Positions 8,952 through 17,551 are shown, counted from the stretch's first letter. The stretch is DNA of 64,000 nucleotides from Chordicoccus furentiruminis (GCF_019355395.1 NZ_CP048829.1:1-64000), one strand, 5' to 3'. The notes: generated from the letters alone by a model not told the origin. Numbers and translations are program-made.

Positions 8952-9839
8952 ATGTTTGATATCAGCGCGCTCTATGAGGCACAGTCAATCGCGCAGGCAG
9001 TCCGGCTTCTTGAGGAGCATCCGCAGGCGCATGTGATCGCGGGCGGTTCGGACGTCCTGATCAAAATCCGCAGCGGCCGGATGGCCGGCGCGGAGCTGGT
9101 CAGCATCTACGGGATCGACGAGCTGCGCGGCGTGACGAAGGAGGAGGACGGCACGATCCGGATCGGATCGCTGACTTCGTTCTCCCATATCCATGACGAT
9201 CCGGTCATCCGGAAGCATCTGGCCGTGCTCAGCGAGGCCGTCAACATGGTCGGCGGTCCCCAGATCCGGGCGATCGGCACCATCGGCGGCAACACCTGCA
9301 ACGGCGTAACGTCCGCGGACTCCGCGTCCACGCTGTTCGCCTATGACGCGGTGCTCGAGCTCACCGGCCCGGAGGGGACGCGCACGCTGCCGATCAGCGA
9401 GTTCTATCTCGGACCGGGCCGTGTGGCGCTGAAGCCGGCCGAAATCGAGACGGCGGTCCTGATTCCGAAGAAATCCTATTCCGGCTACAAGGGCTGCTAC
9501 ATCAAGTACGGCATGCGGAACGCGATGGAGATCGCCACAACCGGCTGTTCGGTGAACGTGAAGCTGTCACAGGACAAACGGACGATCCGTGACATACGGA
9601 TCGGCTACGGTGTCGCGGCGCCGACGCCGATCCGCGCGCGTACGGCGGAGCGTGAGATCTGCGGCCGGCCTGTATCCGCCGAAACGAGGTCGCTTCTGGG
9701 CGAGACGGTGCTCAGGGACGTCACGCCGCGTGACAGCTGGCGCGCCTCGAAGGATTTCCGCCTGCATCTTTGCAGCACGCTGGCCATACGGGCCTTTACG
9801 GAAGCGGTCAGACTTTCGGGAGGTGAGATCGATGACTGA
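8952..9839 (+). CDS. xdhB: Xanthine dehydrogenase-type FAD-binding subunit
   Basis: 295 residues. The N-terminal two thirds form the PCMH-type FAD domain: VIAGGSDVLIKI, then GGPQIRAIGTIGGNTCNG, the classic flavin pyrophosphate loop, and TSADSASTLFAY. The C-terminal third is the CO dehydrogenase flavoprotein C-terminal domain. It accepts electrons from the Fe-S subunit and reduces NAD or another acceptor. It begins three bases after xdhA and its end overlaps xdhC by eight bases, so the three subunits are translationally coupled in the order Mo, FAD, Fe-S, as in the enterobacterial xdhABC operon. Confidence 0.9.
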   Translation: MFDISALYEAQSIAQAVRLLEEHPQAHVIAGGSDVLIKIRSGRMAGAELVSIYGIDELRGVTKEEDGTIRIGSLTSFSHIHDDPVIRKHLAVLSEAVNMVGGPQIRAIGTIGGNTCNGVTSADSASTLFAYDAVLELTGPEGTRTLPISEFYLGPGRVALKPAEIETAVLIPKKSYSGYKGCYIKYGMRNAMEIATTGCSVNVKLSQDKRTIRDIRIGYGVAAPTPIRARTAEREICGRPVSAETRSLLGETVLRDVTPRDSWRASKDFRLHLCSTLAIRAFTEAVRLSGGEIDD

Positions 9840-10398
9840 GGACAACAGACAGTACAAGCTTGTCACCTGCACGATCAACGGAAAAAAACGCTGCGAAATG
9901 GTGGACGTGAGAGCGTCTCTGACGGATATGCTGCGGAACGATTACCGTCTCACCTCCGTCAAGAAGGGATGCGAGGTAGGGGAATGCGGCGCCTGTACCG
10001 TGCTGATTGACGGCGAGGCGTTCGATTCGTGCATCTATCTTGCCGTCTGGGCGGACGGCAAGTCCATCACAACGCTGGAGGGACTGGAAGGACCGGACGG
10101 CGGGCTGTCCGACATTCAGCAGGCCTTCATCGATGAAGCGGCGATTCAGTGCGGCTTCTGCTCACCCGGTATGATCCTGAGCGCAAAGGAGATCCTTGAT
10201 TCCGGCCGTCTCTATACGGACGACGAGATTCGCAAGCGGATGTCCGGCCATCTGTGCCGCTGCACCGGATACGAGAAGATTCTCCGCGCCATCAAGAAGA
10301 CGATGTACCGCCGGCTCGGAAAAAAACTTCCGGATGATTTCACGCATCCCGGATACGAAGACGCGCAGGCGGCGCGAGATGACGGACAGCCGCAGTAA
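9832..10398 (+). CDS. xdhC: Xanthine dehydrogenase-type 2Fe-2S subunit
   Basis: 188 residues from ATG 9832, preceded by GGGAGGTGAG. Two 2Fe-2S sites are visible: the plant-type ferredoxin set GCEVGECGACTV plus the later Cys in FDSC, and the [2Fe-2S]-binding domain set CGFCSPG with HLCRCTGY. The tail after the last cluster runs a little longer than usual. It links the Mo and FAD subunits by electron transfer. The open frame extends further upstream into xdhB but that part has no homology to the family and no ribosome site, so the shorter start is preferred. Confidence 0.9.
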   Translation: MTEDNRQYKLVTCTINGKKRCEMVDVRASLTDMLRNDYRLTSVKKGCEVGECGACTVLIDGEAFDSCIYLAVWADGKSITTLEGLEGPDGGLSDIQQAFIDEAAIQCGFCSPGMILSAKEILDSGRLYTDDEIRKRMSGHLCRCTGYEKILRAIKKTMYRRLGKKLPDDFTHPGYEDAQAARDDGQPQ

Positions 10399-10446
10399 AC
10401 GGCAGGCTCATTTAAGGCCTGAATTTATCGTGTAAAGTATTTTTGC

Positions 10447-10475
10447 TTGACAGAAGAGCAGGGATCCCGTATGAT
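10447..10475 (+). promoter_or_regulatory. Near-consensus sigma-A promoter before ylxM
   Basis: Perfect TTGACA at 10447-10452 and TATGAT at 10470-10475 with a 17-bp spacer. The predicted start point is about 10482, directly before the ATG at 10483, so a transcript from here would have essentially no leader. Confidence 0.75.
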
Positions 10476-10482
10476 GGTCGTC

Positions 10483-10797
10483 ATGGACAGACGGTACGAG
10501 GAAACCCTGCTCTTCGATTTTTACGGCGATCTCCTGACGGAGCACCAGAAGCGCATCTATGAGGACGTTGTGTTTGGCGATCTCTCCTGTGCGGAGGCGG
10601 CGGAAACCTACGGCATCACCCGTCAGGGCGTCCATGATCTCATCCGGCGATGCGGAAAGACGCTTGCGCACTATGAGGAGACGCTGGGGCTGGTGCGGAA
10701 ATTCCTGACACTGAAAACGAAGGCGAAGGAGATCCGGGAACTGACCGAAGATCCGCGCATCAGAAAACTCGCCGACGAAATCATGGAGGAGCTGTGA
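10483..10797 (+). CDS. ylxM: YlxM/p13-like helix-turn-helix protein of the SRP operon
   Basis: 104 residues from ATG 10483. The family hallmark YEETLLFDFYGDLLT is followed by a sigma-70 region 4-like helix-turn-helix (LSCAEAAETYGITRQGVHDLI). YlxM proteins sit directly before ffh in Firmicutes and are thought to modulate the signal recognition particle. Start choice is uncertain: ATG 10471 has a weak GCAGGGA upstream but overlaps the promoter -10 element; ATG 10483 fits the family N-terminus and would be almost leaderless. The frame opens at a TTG at 10447 that is really the -35 box. The gene ends three bases before ffh. Confidence 0.87.
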   Translation: MDRRYEETLLFDFYGDLLTEHQKRIYEDVVFGDLSCAEAAETYGITRQGVHDLIRRCGKTLAHYEETLGLVRKFLTLKTKAKEIRELTEDPRIRKLADEIMEEL

Positions 10798-10800
10798 GCG

Positions 10801-12156
10801 ATGGCGTTTGAAGGACTGACGGAAAAACTTCAGAATGTTTTCCGGAACCTGCGCAGCAAAGGAAGACTGACGGAGAGCGACGTTCACGAGGCGATGAAGC
10901 AGGTCAAGATGGCCCTGCTCGAGGCGGACGTCAACTTCAAGGTGGTGAAGAACTTCATCTACACGGTCGAGCAGAAGGCGGTGGGCGAGGACGTGATGAA
11001 CGGACTCAACCCGGGCCAGATGGTGATCAAGATCGTGCACGACGAGCTGGTGGAGCTGATGGGTTCCGAGACGACGGAGATCCCGTTGAAGCAGAGCGGC
11101 ATCACGGTCATCATGATGGCCGGCCTCCAGGGTTCCGGAAAGACGACCACCGCGGCCAAGCTGGCGGGCAACTTCAAACGAAAGGGGAAACGGCCGCTGC
11201 TTGTGGCCTGTGACGTGTACCGGCCCGGCGCCATCAGCCAGCTGGAGACGAACGGACAGAAGGTCGGCGTGCCGGTCTTCACCATGGGAGACCGGAAGAA
11301 TCCGGTTGACATCTCCCGCGCGGCGCTGTCCCACGCGGAGGAGAACGGCAGCAACGTCGTCATCATCGATACGGCGGGACGGCTCCAGATCGATGACGAC
11401 ATGATGAAAGAGCTGAAGAACATCAAGAAGGAGATCGCGGTCGATTTCACCGTGCTGGTGGTGGACGCCATGACCGGTCAGGAGGCCGTCAATGTGGCAA
11501 AGACCTTCACCTACAAAGTAGGCATCGACGGCGTGATTCTGACGAAGTGCGACGGCGATACCCGCGGAGGCGCGGCTCTTTCCGTCAAGGCCATGACAGG
11601 CAAGCCCCTGCTGTACGTCGGCATGGGCGAAAAGATGGATGATCTCCAGCAGTTCCATCCGGACAGGATGGCGGACCGGATCCTCGGCATGGGCGACGTC
11701 ATGACGCTGATCGAGAAGGCTCAGGCCAGCATCGATGAGGAAAAGGCAGCCGAGATGGAGAAGAAGTTCCGCAAAGCCTCCTTCGGCTTTGACGACTACC
11801 TCACCTCGATGGAACAGATGAAGAAGATGGGCGGGCTCGAAAACGTCCTCTCGATGCTGCCCGGGCTCGGAGCGGACGCCTCCAGCCTTTCCGCGATGGT
11901 GGATGAGAAAGCAATGAAGAGGACCGAAGCGATGATCCTCTCGATGACGCCGGAGGAGAGGGCCAATCCCGATCTCCTCAACCCGGCGAGGAAGCAGCGG
12001 ATCGCGAAAGGCTCCGGCTGCGGCATCGACGAAGTCAACCGTCTCGTCAAGCAGTTCGGCCAGGCAAGAAAGATGATGAAGCAGATGCCAGGCATGATGA
12101 AAGGGAAGCGCGGTTTTCCCGGAAGAAAGATGGGCGGCCTGAAGCTGCCTTTCTGA
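10801..12156 (+). CDS. ffh: Signal recognition particle GTPase Ffh
   Basis: 451 residues with the full SRP54 layout: N-terminal helical bundle, G domain with P-loop GLQGSGKTTT near 107, DTAGRLQ and TKCDGDTRGG, and from about 300 a methionine-rich M domain (many Met in EQMKKMGGLENVLSML and the tail). It binds SRP RNA and signal peptides and targets nascent membrane and secreted proteins to FtsY. It follows ylxM by three bases, the standard Firmicutes order. The SRP RNA itself is not in this window. Confidence 0.96.
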   Translation: MAFEGLTEKLQNVFRNLRSKGRLTESDVHEAMKQVKMALLEADVNFKVVKNFIYTVEQKAVGEDVMNGLNPGQMVIKIVHDELVELMGSETTEIPLKQSGITVIMMAGLQGSGKTTTAAKLAGNFKRKGKRPLLVACDVYRPGAISQLETNGQKVGVPVFTMGDRKNPVDISRAALSHAEENGSNVVIIDTAGRLQIDDDMMKELKNIKKEIAVDFTVLVVDAMTGQEAVNVAKTFTYKVGIDGVILTKCDGDTRGGAALSVKAMTGKPLLYVGMGEKMDDLQQFHPDRMADRILGMGDVMTLIEKAQASIDEEKAAEMEKKFRKASFGFDDYLTSMEQMKKMGGLENVLSMLPGLGADASSLSAMVDEKAMKRTEAMILSMTPEERANPDLLNPARKQRIAKGSGCGIDEVNRLVKQFGQARKMMKQMPGMMKGKRGFPGRKMGGLKLPF

Positions 12157-12243
12157 CACAGTCTGTAACGCGGCGGCGCCTGTGAGCGTCCTGCGATTAC
12201 AAAATAGATACCATCATATACGATATGGGAGGAACGATTTACA

Positions 12244-12486
12244 ATGGTCAAGATCAGATTAAGAAGGATGGGCAAGAAGAAGGCACCGGTCTACAGAATT
12301 GTCGTCGCGGATTCCAGATCCCCGAGAGACGGACGGTTCATCGAGGAGATCGGCACCTATGATCCGACTCAGGATCCGTCCGTGTACCGGATCGATGAGG
12401 AAGCCGCGAAGAAGTGGCTCTCCAACGGCGCCCAGCCGACGGCGGAGGTCGCCAAGCTGCTGAAGATTGCCGGCGTCGTGAAGTGA
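12244..12486 (+). CDS. rpsP: Small ribosomal subunit protein bS16
   Basis: 80 residues beginning [20 protein letters not shown], which is diagnostic of S16, followed by [14 protein letters not shown]. It binds 16S rRNA in the body of the 30S subunit. Ribosome site GGGAGG precedes the ATG. It heads the conserved set rpsP-khpA-rimM-trmD-rplS, placing it between SRP and tRNA/rRNA modification genes. Confidence 0.97.
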   Translation: MVKIRLRRMGKKKAPVYRIVVADSRSPRDGRFIEEIGTYDPTQDPSVYRIDEEAAKKWLSNGAQPTAEVAKLLKIAGVVK

Positions 12487-12542
12487 ACGATTCCTTCCAT
12501 CAGCCGGACAGGACCGGCACCACGTGAATACGGAGGTGCAAG

Positions 12543-12773
12543 ATGAAAGAGCTAGTCGAAGTGCTGGCAAAGGCCCTGGTTGATCACCCCGAGGAGGTAA
12601 ACGTCACCGAACGCAGGGAGAACGGCGAGACCGTCCTTGAGCTCCGTGTGGCTCCCTCCGATATGGGAAAGGTGATCGGCCGTCAGGGCCGGATCGCCAG
12701 AGCGATCCGTTCCGTCGTCAAAGCCGCGTCCACGAAGACCGATGAGCGGGTCATCGTGGACATCGTTCAGTAA
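12543..12773 (+). CDS. khpA: KH-domain RNA-binding protein KhpA
   Basis: 76 residues forming a single KH domain with the GxxG loop inside VIGRQGRIARAI. KhpA is a small RNA chaperone that pairs with KhpB (Jag) and affects cell elongation and mRNA fate in Gram-positives. Ribosome site CGGAGGTG upstream. It ends one base before rimM. Older names are YlqC and UPF0109. Confidence 0.94.
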   Translation: MKELVEVLAKALVDHPEEVNVTERRENGETVLELRVAPSDMGKVIGRQGRIARAIRSVVKAASTKTDERVIVDIVQ

Positions 12774-12774
12774 T

Positions 12775-13278
12775 ATGCTGACCGAGCTGGAGATCGGTGT
12801 CGTCATCTCGACACACGGGCTGAAGGGCGAAGTGAATGTCTTTCCTCTGACGGATGAGGCCGGGCGGTTCCGTGATCTGAAGACCGTGCTGCTCCGCACG
12901 CCGGAAGGGGACCGGGAACTGACCGTTTCGGCCGTCCGCTTTTTCAAGGGACGGCCGATCCTTCGGTTCCGCGAAATCACGTCGATCGAGGAGGCGGAGA
13001 AGCTGCGGCGGATGACGCTGCTCGTGAAGCGGGACCAGGCGGTTCCGCTAAAGGAAAACGAGTTTTTTATCGGAGACCTCATCGGCTCTGATGTGTTTCT
13101 GGAGGACGGGAGCCGCTACGGAACGCTGACTGACGTTCTCCGGACCGGAGCCAACGACGTCTACGCCATCGACACCGGAGAAGGAAATCTCGTCTATCTT
13201 CCGGCGATCCGGGACTGCGTGCTCAGTATAGCCCCGGAGGAAAAGCGGATCACCGTACGTCCCATGAAAGAGATCTGA
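12775..13278 (+). CDS. rimM: Ribosome maturation factor RimM
   Basis: 167 residues from ATG 12775, one base after the khpA stop; there is no obvious ribosome site of its own, so translation is probably coupled. The N-terminal RimM domain (EIGVVISTHGLKGEVNVFPLTD) is followed by a PRC barrel (FFIGDLIGSDVFLEDG). It binds S19 in the 30S head and assists 16S maturation. The order rimM then trmD is conserved across bacteria. Confidence 0.94.
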   Translation: MLTELEIGVVISTHGLKGEVNVFPLTDEAGRFRDLKTVLLRTPEGDRELTVSAVRFFKGRPILRFREITSIEEAEKLRRMTLLVKRDQAVPLKENEFFIGDLIGSDVFLEDGSRYGTLTDVLRTGANDVYAIDTGEGNLVYLPAIRDCVLSIAPEEKRITVRPMKEI

Positions 13279-13305
13279 CGAGCAGGAACCCAGGAGAAAA
13301 ACGGA

Positions 13306-14046
13306 TTGGACTACTATGTACTGACTCTCTTTCCCGACATGGTCGGGGAAGGGCTCCGAACCAGTATCATCGGACGGGCACTCGAGGAGGGGATCCTTTC
13401 TCTTACGACAGTGAACATCCGGGATTATACGACAAGCCGCCACGGCAAAACGGATGATTATCCCTACGGCGGAGGCGCCGGGATGGTTATGCAGGCGCAG
13501 CCGATCTATGATGCCTACCGCTCGGTCCGGGACCGGCTGGACTATGACCCCAGAGTGGTCTACCTGACTCCGCAGGGACGCGTGTTCAACCAGGAGATGG
13601 CCCGGGAGTTCGCGCTGTCTCCCGGCATTGTCTTTCTGTGCGGCCACTACGAGGGCGTCGATGAACGGGTACTCGAGGAAATCGTTACCGACGAGGTGTC
13701 AATCGGGGATTTTGTTCTGACCGGAGGCGAGCTGCCCGCAATGTGCATGATCGACGCGATCTCGCGGCAGATTCCCGGGGTGCTTCACAACGGGGAATCT
13801 GCCGAGGATGATTCCTTCGGCGACGGGCTGCTGGAATTTCCGCAGTATTCCCGTCCCGAAGTCTGGAACGGCCGGGCTGTGCCGTCCATTCTTCTTTCGG
13901 GCGATCACGCGAAGGTCGATGCGTGGAGAAGAGAGCAGTCGCTGATCCGCACAGCGGAACGCAGGCCGGATCTGCTGGAGAAGGCGGCGGTCAGCCCGAA
14001 GGAACGGGCGATGCTGAATGCGTATTTCCAGAAAAAAAGCAGCTGA
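13306..14046 (+). CDS. trmD: tRNA (guanine37-N1)-methyltransferase TrmD
   Basis: 246 residues starting at TTG 13306, chosen because CAGGAG lies upstream and the product then begins (M)DYYVLTLFPDM, aligned with the family start. The SPOUT trefoil-knot motifs LCGHYEGVDERV and SIGDFVLTGGELPA are intact. It methylates G37 next to the anticodon in tRNAs reading CUN, CCN and CGG codons, preventing frameshifts. It ends the rpsP-trmD transcript part; rplS follows after a 200-base leader with its own promoter. Confidence 0.96.
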   Translation: MDYYVLTLFPDMVGEGLRTSIIGRALEEGILSLTTVNIRDYTTSRHGKTDDYPYGGGAGMVMQAQPIYDAYRSVRDRLDYDPRVVYLTPQGRVFNQEMAREFALSPGIVFLCGHYEGVDERVLEEIVTDEVSIGDFVLTGGELPAMCMIDAISRQIPGVLHNGESAEDDSFGDGLLEFPQYSRPEVWNGRAVPSILLSGDHAKVDAWRREQSLIRTAERRPDLLEKAAVSPKERAMLNAYFQKKSS

Positions 14047-14051
14047 TTTCC

Positions 14052-14080
14052 TTGCAAAAACAGCTGCGCTATTGTATGAT
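14052..14080 (+). promoter_or_regulatory. Promoter between trmD and rplS
   Basis: TTGCAA at 14052-14057 and TATGAT at 14075-14080, spacer 17, beginning five bases after the trmD stop. It would give rplS an independent transcript with a leader of about 160 bases. Confidence 0.7.
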
Positions 14081-14086
14081 ATCTAG

Positions 14087-14248
14087 GTTGTTCGGGCGGA
14101 TTTTCATCCGTTCCGGGCGGCTGATGCATTTTCATGATGGTCCTCTGACGCGCGGCGCGCCGGAACGTACCGGGGAGGTGCGGACGGGCGGATTTGCCTG
14201 AAATCGCGTGAACGAACATCCATTTTTCATTTCAAGGAGAGCTGTACT
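14087..14248 (+). promoter_or_regulatory. Long structured leader of rplS, possible L19 autoregulatory element
   Basis: About 160 untranslated bases, far longer than other leaders here. It starts with a stem-loop (GGGCGGAT, loop TTTC, ATCCGTTCC, about 14095-14115) and contains further self-complementary blocks such as GGCGCGCC and CCGG-6-CCGG. Ribosome site AAGGAG just before the ATG. L19 leaders are known in Bacillota; whether this matches that motif needs a covariance search. Confidence 0.4.
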
Positions 14249-14596
14249 ATGAATGAGATCATCAAGAAGATTGAGGACGCTCAGCTGAAGGAGAGCGTTC
14301 CGGAGTTTCACGTCGGCGACACGGTTCGCGTCCACGGCAAGATCAAGGAAGGCAACCGTGAGCGTATCCAGATTTTCGAGGGCGTCGTTCTGAAGAGACA
14401 GGGCGGCGGAAACCGTGAGACCTTCACGGTCCGCAAGACGTCCGGCGGCATCGGCGTGGAGAAGACATGGCCGCTTCATTCTCCCAACGTGGAGGATATC
14501 GAGGTCGTCCGTCGGGGCAAGGTCAGAAGAGCGAAGCTCAACTACCTGAGAGAACGCTCCGGAAAGAGCGCGAAGGTCCGCGAGATCATCAAATAA
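14249..14596 (+). CDS. rplS: Large ribosomal subunit protein bL19
   Basis: 115 residues. Family features are [28 protein letters not shown], seen here as separate blocks, then [34 protein letters not shown] in pattern; the length is normal for L19. It sits at the 30S-50S interface. An intrinsic terminator 22 bases after the stop closes the unit. Own promoter and long leader suggest separate control from trmD. Confidence 0.97.
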   Translation: MNEIIKKIEDAQLKESVPEFHVGDTVRVHGKIKEGNRERIQIFEGVVLKRQGGGNRETFTVRKTSGGIGVEKTWPLHSPNVEDIEVVRRGKVRRAKLNYLRERSGKSAKVREIIK

Positions 14597-14618
14597 GTCT
14601 GATCAAAAGCTTTATAAA

Positions 14619-14660
14619 ACGGGGGAGCAGATACAGAAATGTATGTCTCCCTCGTTTTTT
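14619..14660 (+). terminator. Intrinsic terminator after rplS
   Basis: Hairpin of nine pairs (14619-14627 with 14647-14655) and four pairs (14631-14634 with 14641-14644) separated by a small internal loop, loop AGAAAT, followed by a run of T at 14655-14660. Confidence 0.85.
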
Positions 14661-14684
14661 GTCTTTTTATGAAAGGATGCAGGT

Positions 14685-15260
14685 ATGGCCAAATCCGTTG
14701 AATCCCAGAATCTACGATCCCGAATCCGTCGTGACAGACGCAGACGGACCGCGCGAGGCGTTTTCCGTCTGATCCTGGTCCTCGCGCTGGCCGCTCTGAC
14801 GTCCTACCTCTTCTTCAGCTCTGTGATCGTGCAGGAGAGCTCGATGAGCCCGACACTGGAAAACGGGGACCGAGTCTTCATCAACCGCCTTGCCTATGCC
14901 GTCACCGGCGTCCGCAGAGGCGATGTGATCGCCTACCGCAGCCGCTCCAGCATCGATACTGGCATCCATATCAAGCGGGTCATCGGCCTTCCGGGCGAAA
15001 CCGTCCAGATCCGTGACGGTCTGATTCTGATCAACGGATCGACCTATATCGAATCAAAGGATTTCCCGAACATCACCAATGCAGGACTGGCCGCCGAAGG
15101 CGTGACGCTGGGCAGCGACGAATATTTCGTGCTCGGCGACAACCGGAACAACAGCGAGGACAGCCGTTTCGCCGATGTCGGCAATATCGGGCGGGAGACG
15201 ATTCTCGGAAAGGTGTGGTTCAGGCCGCAGCCTTTGCGTTCGGTTGGATTCGTCCGGTGA
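14685..15260 (+). CDS. lepB: Signal peptidase I
   Basis: 191 residues. One membrane anchor at about 26-46 after an arginine-rich cytoplasmic start. The catalytic serine is S53 in ESSMSPTLENGD and the general base K97 in GIHIKRVIGLPG; the box YFVLGDNRNNSEDSR (GDN/SRD type) is present. It cleaves signal peptides of secreted proteins at the outer face of the membrane. Ribosome site GAAAGGA upstream. Close placement to ffh and rplS is common in Clostridia. Confidence 0.95.
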   Translation: MAKSVESQNLRSRIRRDRRRRTARGVFRLILVLALAALTSYLFFSSVIVQESSMSPTLENGDRVFINRLAYAVTGVRRGDVIAYRSRSSIDTGIHIKRVIGLPGETVQIRDGLILINGSTYIESKDFPNITNAGLAAEGVTLGSDEYFVLGDNRNNSEDSRFADVGNIGRETILGKVWFRPQPLRSVGFVR

Positions 15261-15431
15261 CGGGGCATGCAGCCGCCGGCGCCGCGCGGAGGGGAAAACG
15301 GCGCCGTCCGACAGCCCGCGGTGAATACGGACCGTGCGCGCAAAACCCGGCCTTCCCGTGACCGAAGGGCTGTCCGGGCCATGACACAAAGAAACGCGTC
15401 CCCGAAGCGCGGGACGGAACAGGAGACAGGC

Positions 15432-16382
15432 ATGAGCTATCAGTGGTATCCGGGACATATGACAAAGACGCTCCGTCAGATCGAAGAACAGCTGCGGCTG
15501 ATCGATCTGGTCGTGGAAGTCGTTGACGCGCGTATTCCCGCATCAAGCCGAAACCCGGAGGTGGACCGCATCGCGAAAAACAAAGTCAGGATGATTCTGC
15601 TCGGAAAGGCGGATCTGGCGGACGAGGAAGAGACAGCCCGCTGGATTCGCTGGTATCGCAGCCGCGGATGGCATCCGTACCCATGTGACCTTCGGAAAGC
15701 CTCATCTGTACGCAGTCTTGGCGGCGCCATGACGGCCGCCTGCCACGAAAAGGCGGAGCGGGACAGAAAGAAGGGCATGAAGCCCCGCCCGATCCGGGCG
15801 ATGGTCATGGGGATACCCAATGCGGGAAAATCCACTCTGATCAACTCTCTCTCGGGCTCTTCGTCTCTCCGCACCGGAAACCGTCCGGGCGTGACGAAGG
15901 GGCGCCAGTGGATCAGTGTCGGGCGCAGCATCCAGCTGATGGATACGCCGGGGCTGCTCTGGCCCAAATTCGAGGATGAGACAGCCGGACGCCATATCGC
16001 GTTTATCGGGTCGATGCCGGATACGATTCTGGACACCACGGAACTCGCCTGTGAGCTGCTGGCTGAGCTCACCGGAGCGGAACCGTGGAGGAATCTGCTC
16101 ACGGAACGCTACGGCATCGACACCGCCCCTTATCTCACCGGAGGTCCCGGCGGACATCCCGACACGGCCGGGCTGCTGACCGCCATCGGAGAGCGGCGGG
16201 GCGCGCTGCGGCGGGGCGGCGCGGTGGATCTTGAGAAGGCTTCCTCGATTCTGCTCGATGATTTCCGTTCCGGACGAATCGGCCGGATCACGCTGGAGGC
16301 GGCTCCCGACACGAAGAAATCCGATGATACGGGACCGGGCGCGGAGGCCGGCGGGGAACCGGAAAAGGAGGGAGAGGAATGA
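15432..16382 (+). CDS. rbgA: Ribosome biogenesis GTPase RbgA (YlqF)
   Basis: 316 residues from ATG 15432, with AGGAGA at 15421-15426; the frame is open for 55 codons upstream, but that part is low-complexity and lacks homology. Circularly permuted GTPase: the G4 element appears first as LGKADLAD (about 57-64, usually NKxD), then G1 GIPNAGKST (127-135) and G3 DTPGLL. N-terminal YPGHMTK is the RbgA signature. It acts in late 50S assembly. The last 30 residues are an acidic tail. It overlaps rnhB by four bases (ATGA). Confidence 0.93.
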   Translation: MSYQWYPGHMTKTLRQIEEQLRLIDLVVEVVDARIPASSRNPEVDRIAKNKVRMILLGKADLADEEETARWIRWYRSRGWHPYPCDLRKASSVRSLGGAMTAACHEKAERDRKKGMKPRPIRAMVMGIPNAGKSTLINSLSGSSSLRTGNRPGVTKGRQWISVGRSIQLMDTPGLLWPKFEDETAGRHIAFIGSMPDTILDTTELACELLAELTGAEPWRNLLTERYGIDTAPYLTGGPGGHPDTAGLLTAIGERRGALRRGGAVDLEKASSILLDDFRSGRIGRITLEAAPDTKKSDDTGPGAEAGGEPEKEGEE

Positions 16383-17059
16383 GCGGAACCGCATCGCTCC
16401 GCCGTCAGGCGGAACGAGAGGAACGGGCGCGTCAGAGGCTTGAAAAAGAGAAGGCCCGCACGGAGGCAATGAGCGTTTATGAGAGACGGTTCGCGGACCG
16501 CGGGCTGATCGCCGGTATCGACGAGGTCGGCCGCGGGCCGCTGGCCGGACCGGTCTGCGCCTGCGCGCTGATTCTTCCGACGGATCACCCGGTTCTCTAT
16601 CTCAATGATTCGAAAAAACTGACTGCAAAAAAACGGGATGAGCTGTATGATGTACTGAAGCGGGAGGCTGTCTCCATCGGCATCGGATATGAATCGCCCG
16701 AGATCATCGATGAAATCAACATTCTTCAGGCGACATATTCCGCGATGAGGAGCGCGCTTGCGGCTCTTTCTCCCGGGCCGGATTTTCTTCTGATTGACGC
16801 CGTCTCGATTCCGGGCGTCAGCGTGCCTTCCCGCTCCATCGTACACGGGGACGCACTCAGCGTCTCCATCGCGGCGGCCAGCATCGTGGCCAAAGTATCC
16901 CGGGACCGTCTGATGGAGGAATACGACCGCCTCTATCCGGAATACGGTTTCGCCCGGAACAAAGGCTACGGAACAGCCGAGCATATGGCCGCTCTGCGGA
17001 AATACGGTCCATGCCCGATCCACAGAAAAAGCTTCATCACACATCTTCTGAACGGATGA
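16379..17059 (+). CDS. rnhB: Ribonuclease HII
   Basis: 226 residues. The catalytic acidic residues lie in AGIDEVGRGPLAGPV (Asp and Glu), LLIDAVSIPG and SRDRLMEEYD. It cuts RNA in RNA-DNA hybrids and single ribonucleotides embedded in DNA. About 40 charged residues precede the catalytic domain, longer than in many homologues. Start ATG overlaps the rbgA stop, a pairing conserved in Firmicutes. Confidence 0.95.
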   Translation: MSGTASLRRQAEREERARQRLEKEKARTEAMSVYERRFADRGLIAGIDEVGRGPLAGPVCACALILPTDHPVLYLNDSKKLTAKKRDELYDVLKREAVSIGIGYESPEIIDEINILQATYSAMRSALAALSPGPDFLLIDAVSIPGVSVPSRSIVHGDALSVSIAAASIVAKVSRDRLMEEYDRLYPEYGFARNKGYGTAEHMAALRKYGPCPIHRKSFITHLLNG

Positions 17060-17116
17060 GCACGGGCCGGACAGACGCCATCCCGTTCTCCACTCCTCCC
17101 GGAAAGGAGAAACAGC

Positions 17117-17491
17117 TTGAACAGACGAACCGTCGGAGCAGCCTTTGAGTCAGAAGCCGCCTCCTATCTCGCGTCGCGCGGTTTTCTGATTCTCGAACGG
17201 AATTTCCGCACGCGTATCGGCGAGATCGATCTGATCGCCAGAGAACCGGAAGCAGACGGATCCTCTCTTGTCTTCATCGAGGTCAAATACAGGAAAAGCA
17301 AGGAGAAGGGCGGCGGTCCGCTGATGGCCGTGGGGGCCCGGAAGCAGCGGACCATTTTCCTCGTCGCGGAGCAGTATCTGATCCGCCGTCGGCTCCCGTT
17401 CGACACCCGCTGCCGGTTTGATGTGATCGGCATCACGCCGGACGGCATACGCCATATCCGCGATGCCTTCCGGATACACGGAGGCGTTTGA
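17117..17491 (+). CDS. YraN family (UPF0102) nuclease-fold protein
   Basis: 124 residues from TTG 17117 with GGAAAGGAG upstream. It has the restriction-endonuclease-like pattern RIGEIDLIA ... FIEVKYRKS, that is D-x(n)-E-x-K. The family usually follows rnhB, as here; its cellular role is not established, with DNA processing suspected. Length is normal. Confidence 0.9.
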   Translation: MNRRTVGAAFESEAASYLASRGFLILERNFRTRIGEIDLIAREPEADGSSLVFIEVKYRKSKEKGGGPLMAVGARKQRTIFLVAEQYLIRRRLPFDTRCRFDVIGITPDGIRHIRDAFRIHGGV

Positions 17492-17551
17492 TCATGGGAA
17501 GAAGCACGGCAGCCGGATGATAAGACGGACCGCGAAAAAAGGAGACAACAA

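Noticed and set aside
9589-9831. N-terminal extension of the 2Fe-2S subunit frame
   Set aside because: It overlaps the FAD subunit gene and is Arg-rich without homology; ATG 9832 has a ribosome site.
12197-12224. TTACAA-16-TACGAT as an rpsP promoter
   Set aside because: The predicted start would lie inside the rpsP ribosome site GGGAGG; probably chance.
15267-15431. 55-codon extension of rbgA
   Set aside because: Low-complexity, no homology, and AGGAGA precedes the ATG at 15432, which matches the family start MSYQWYPGHM.
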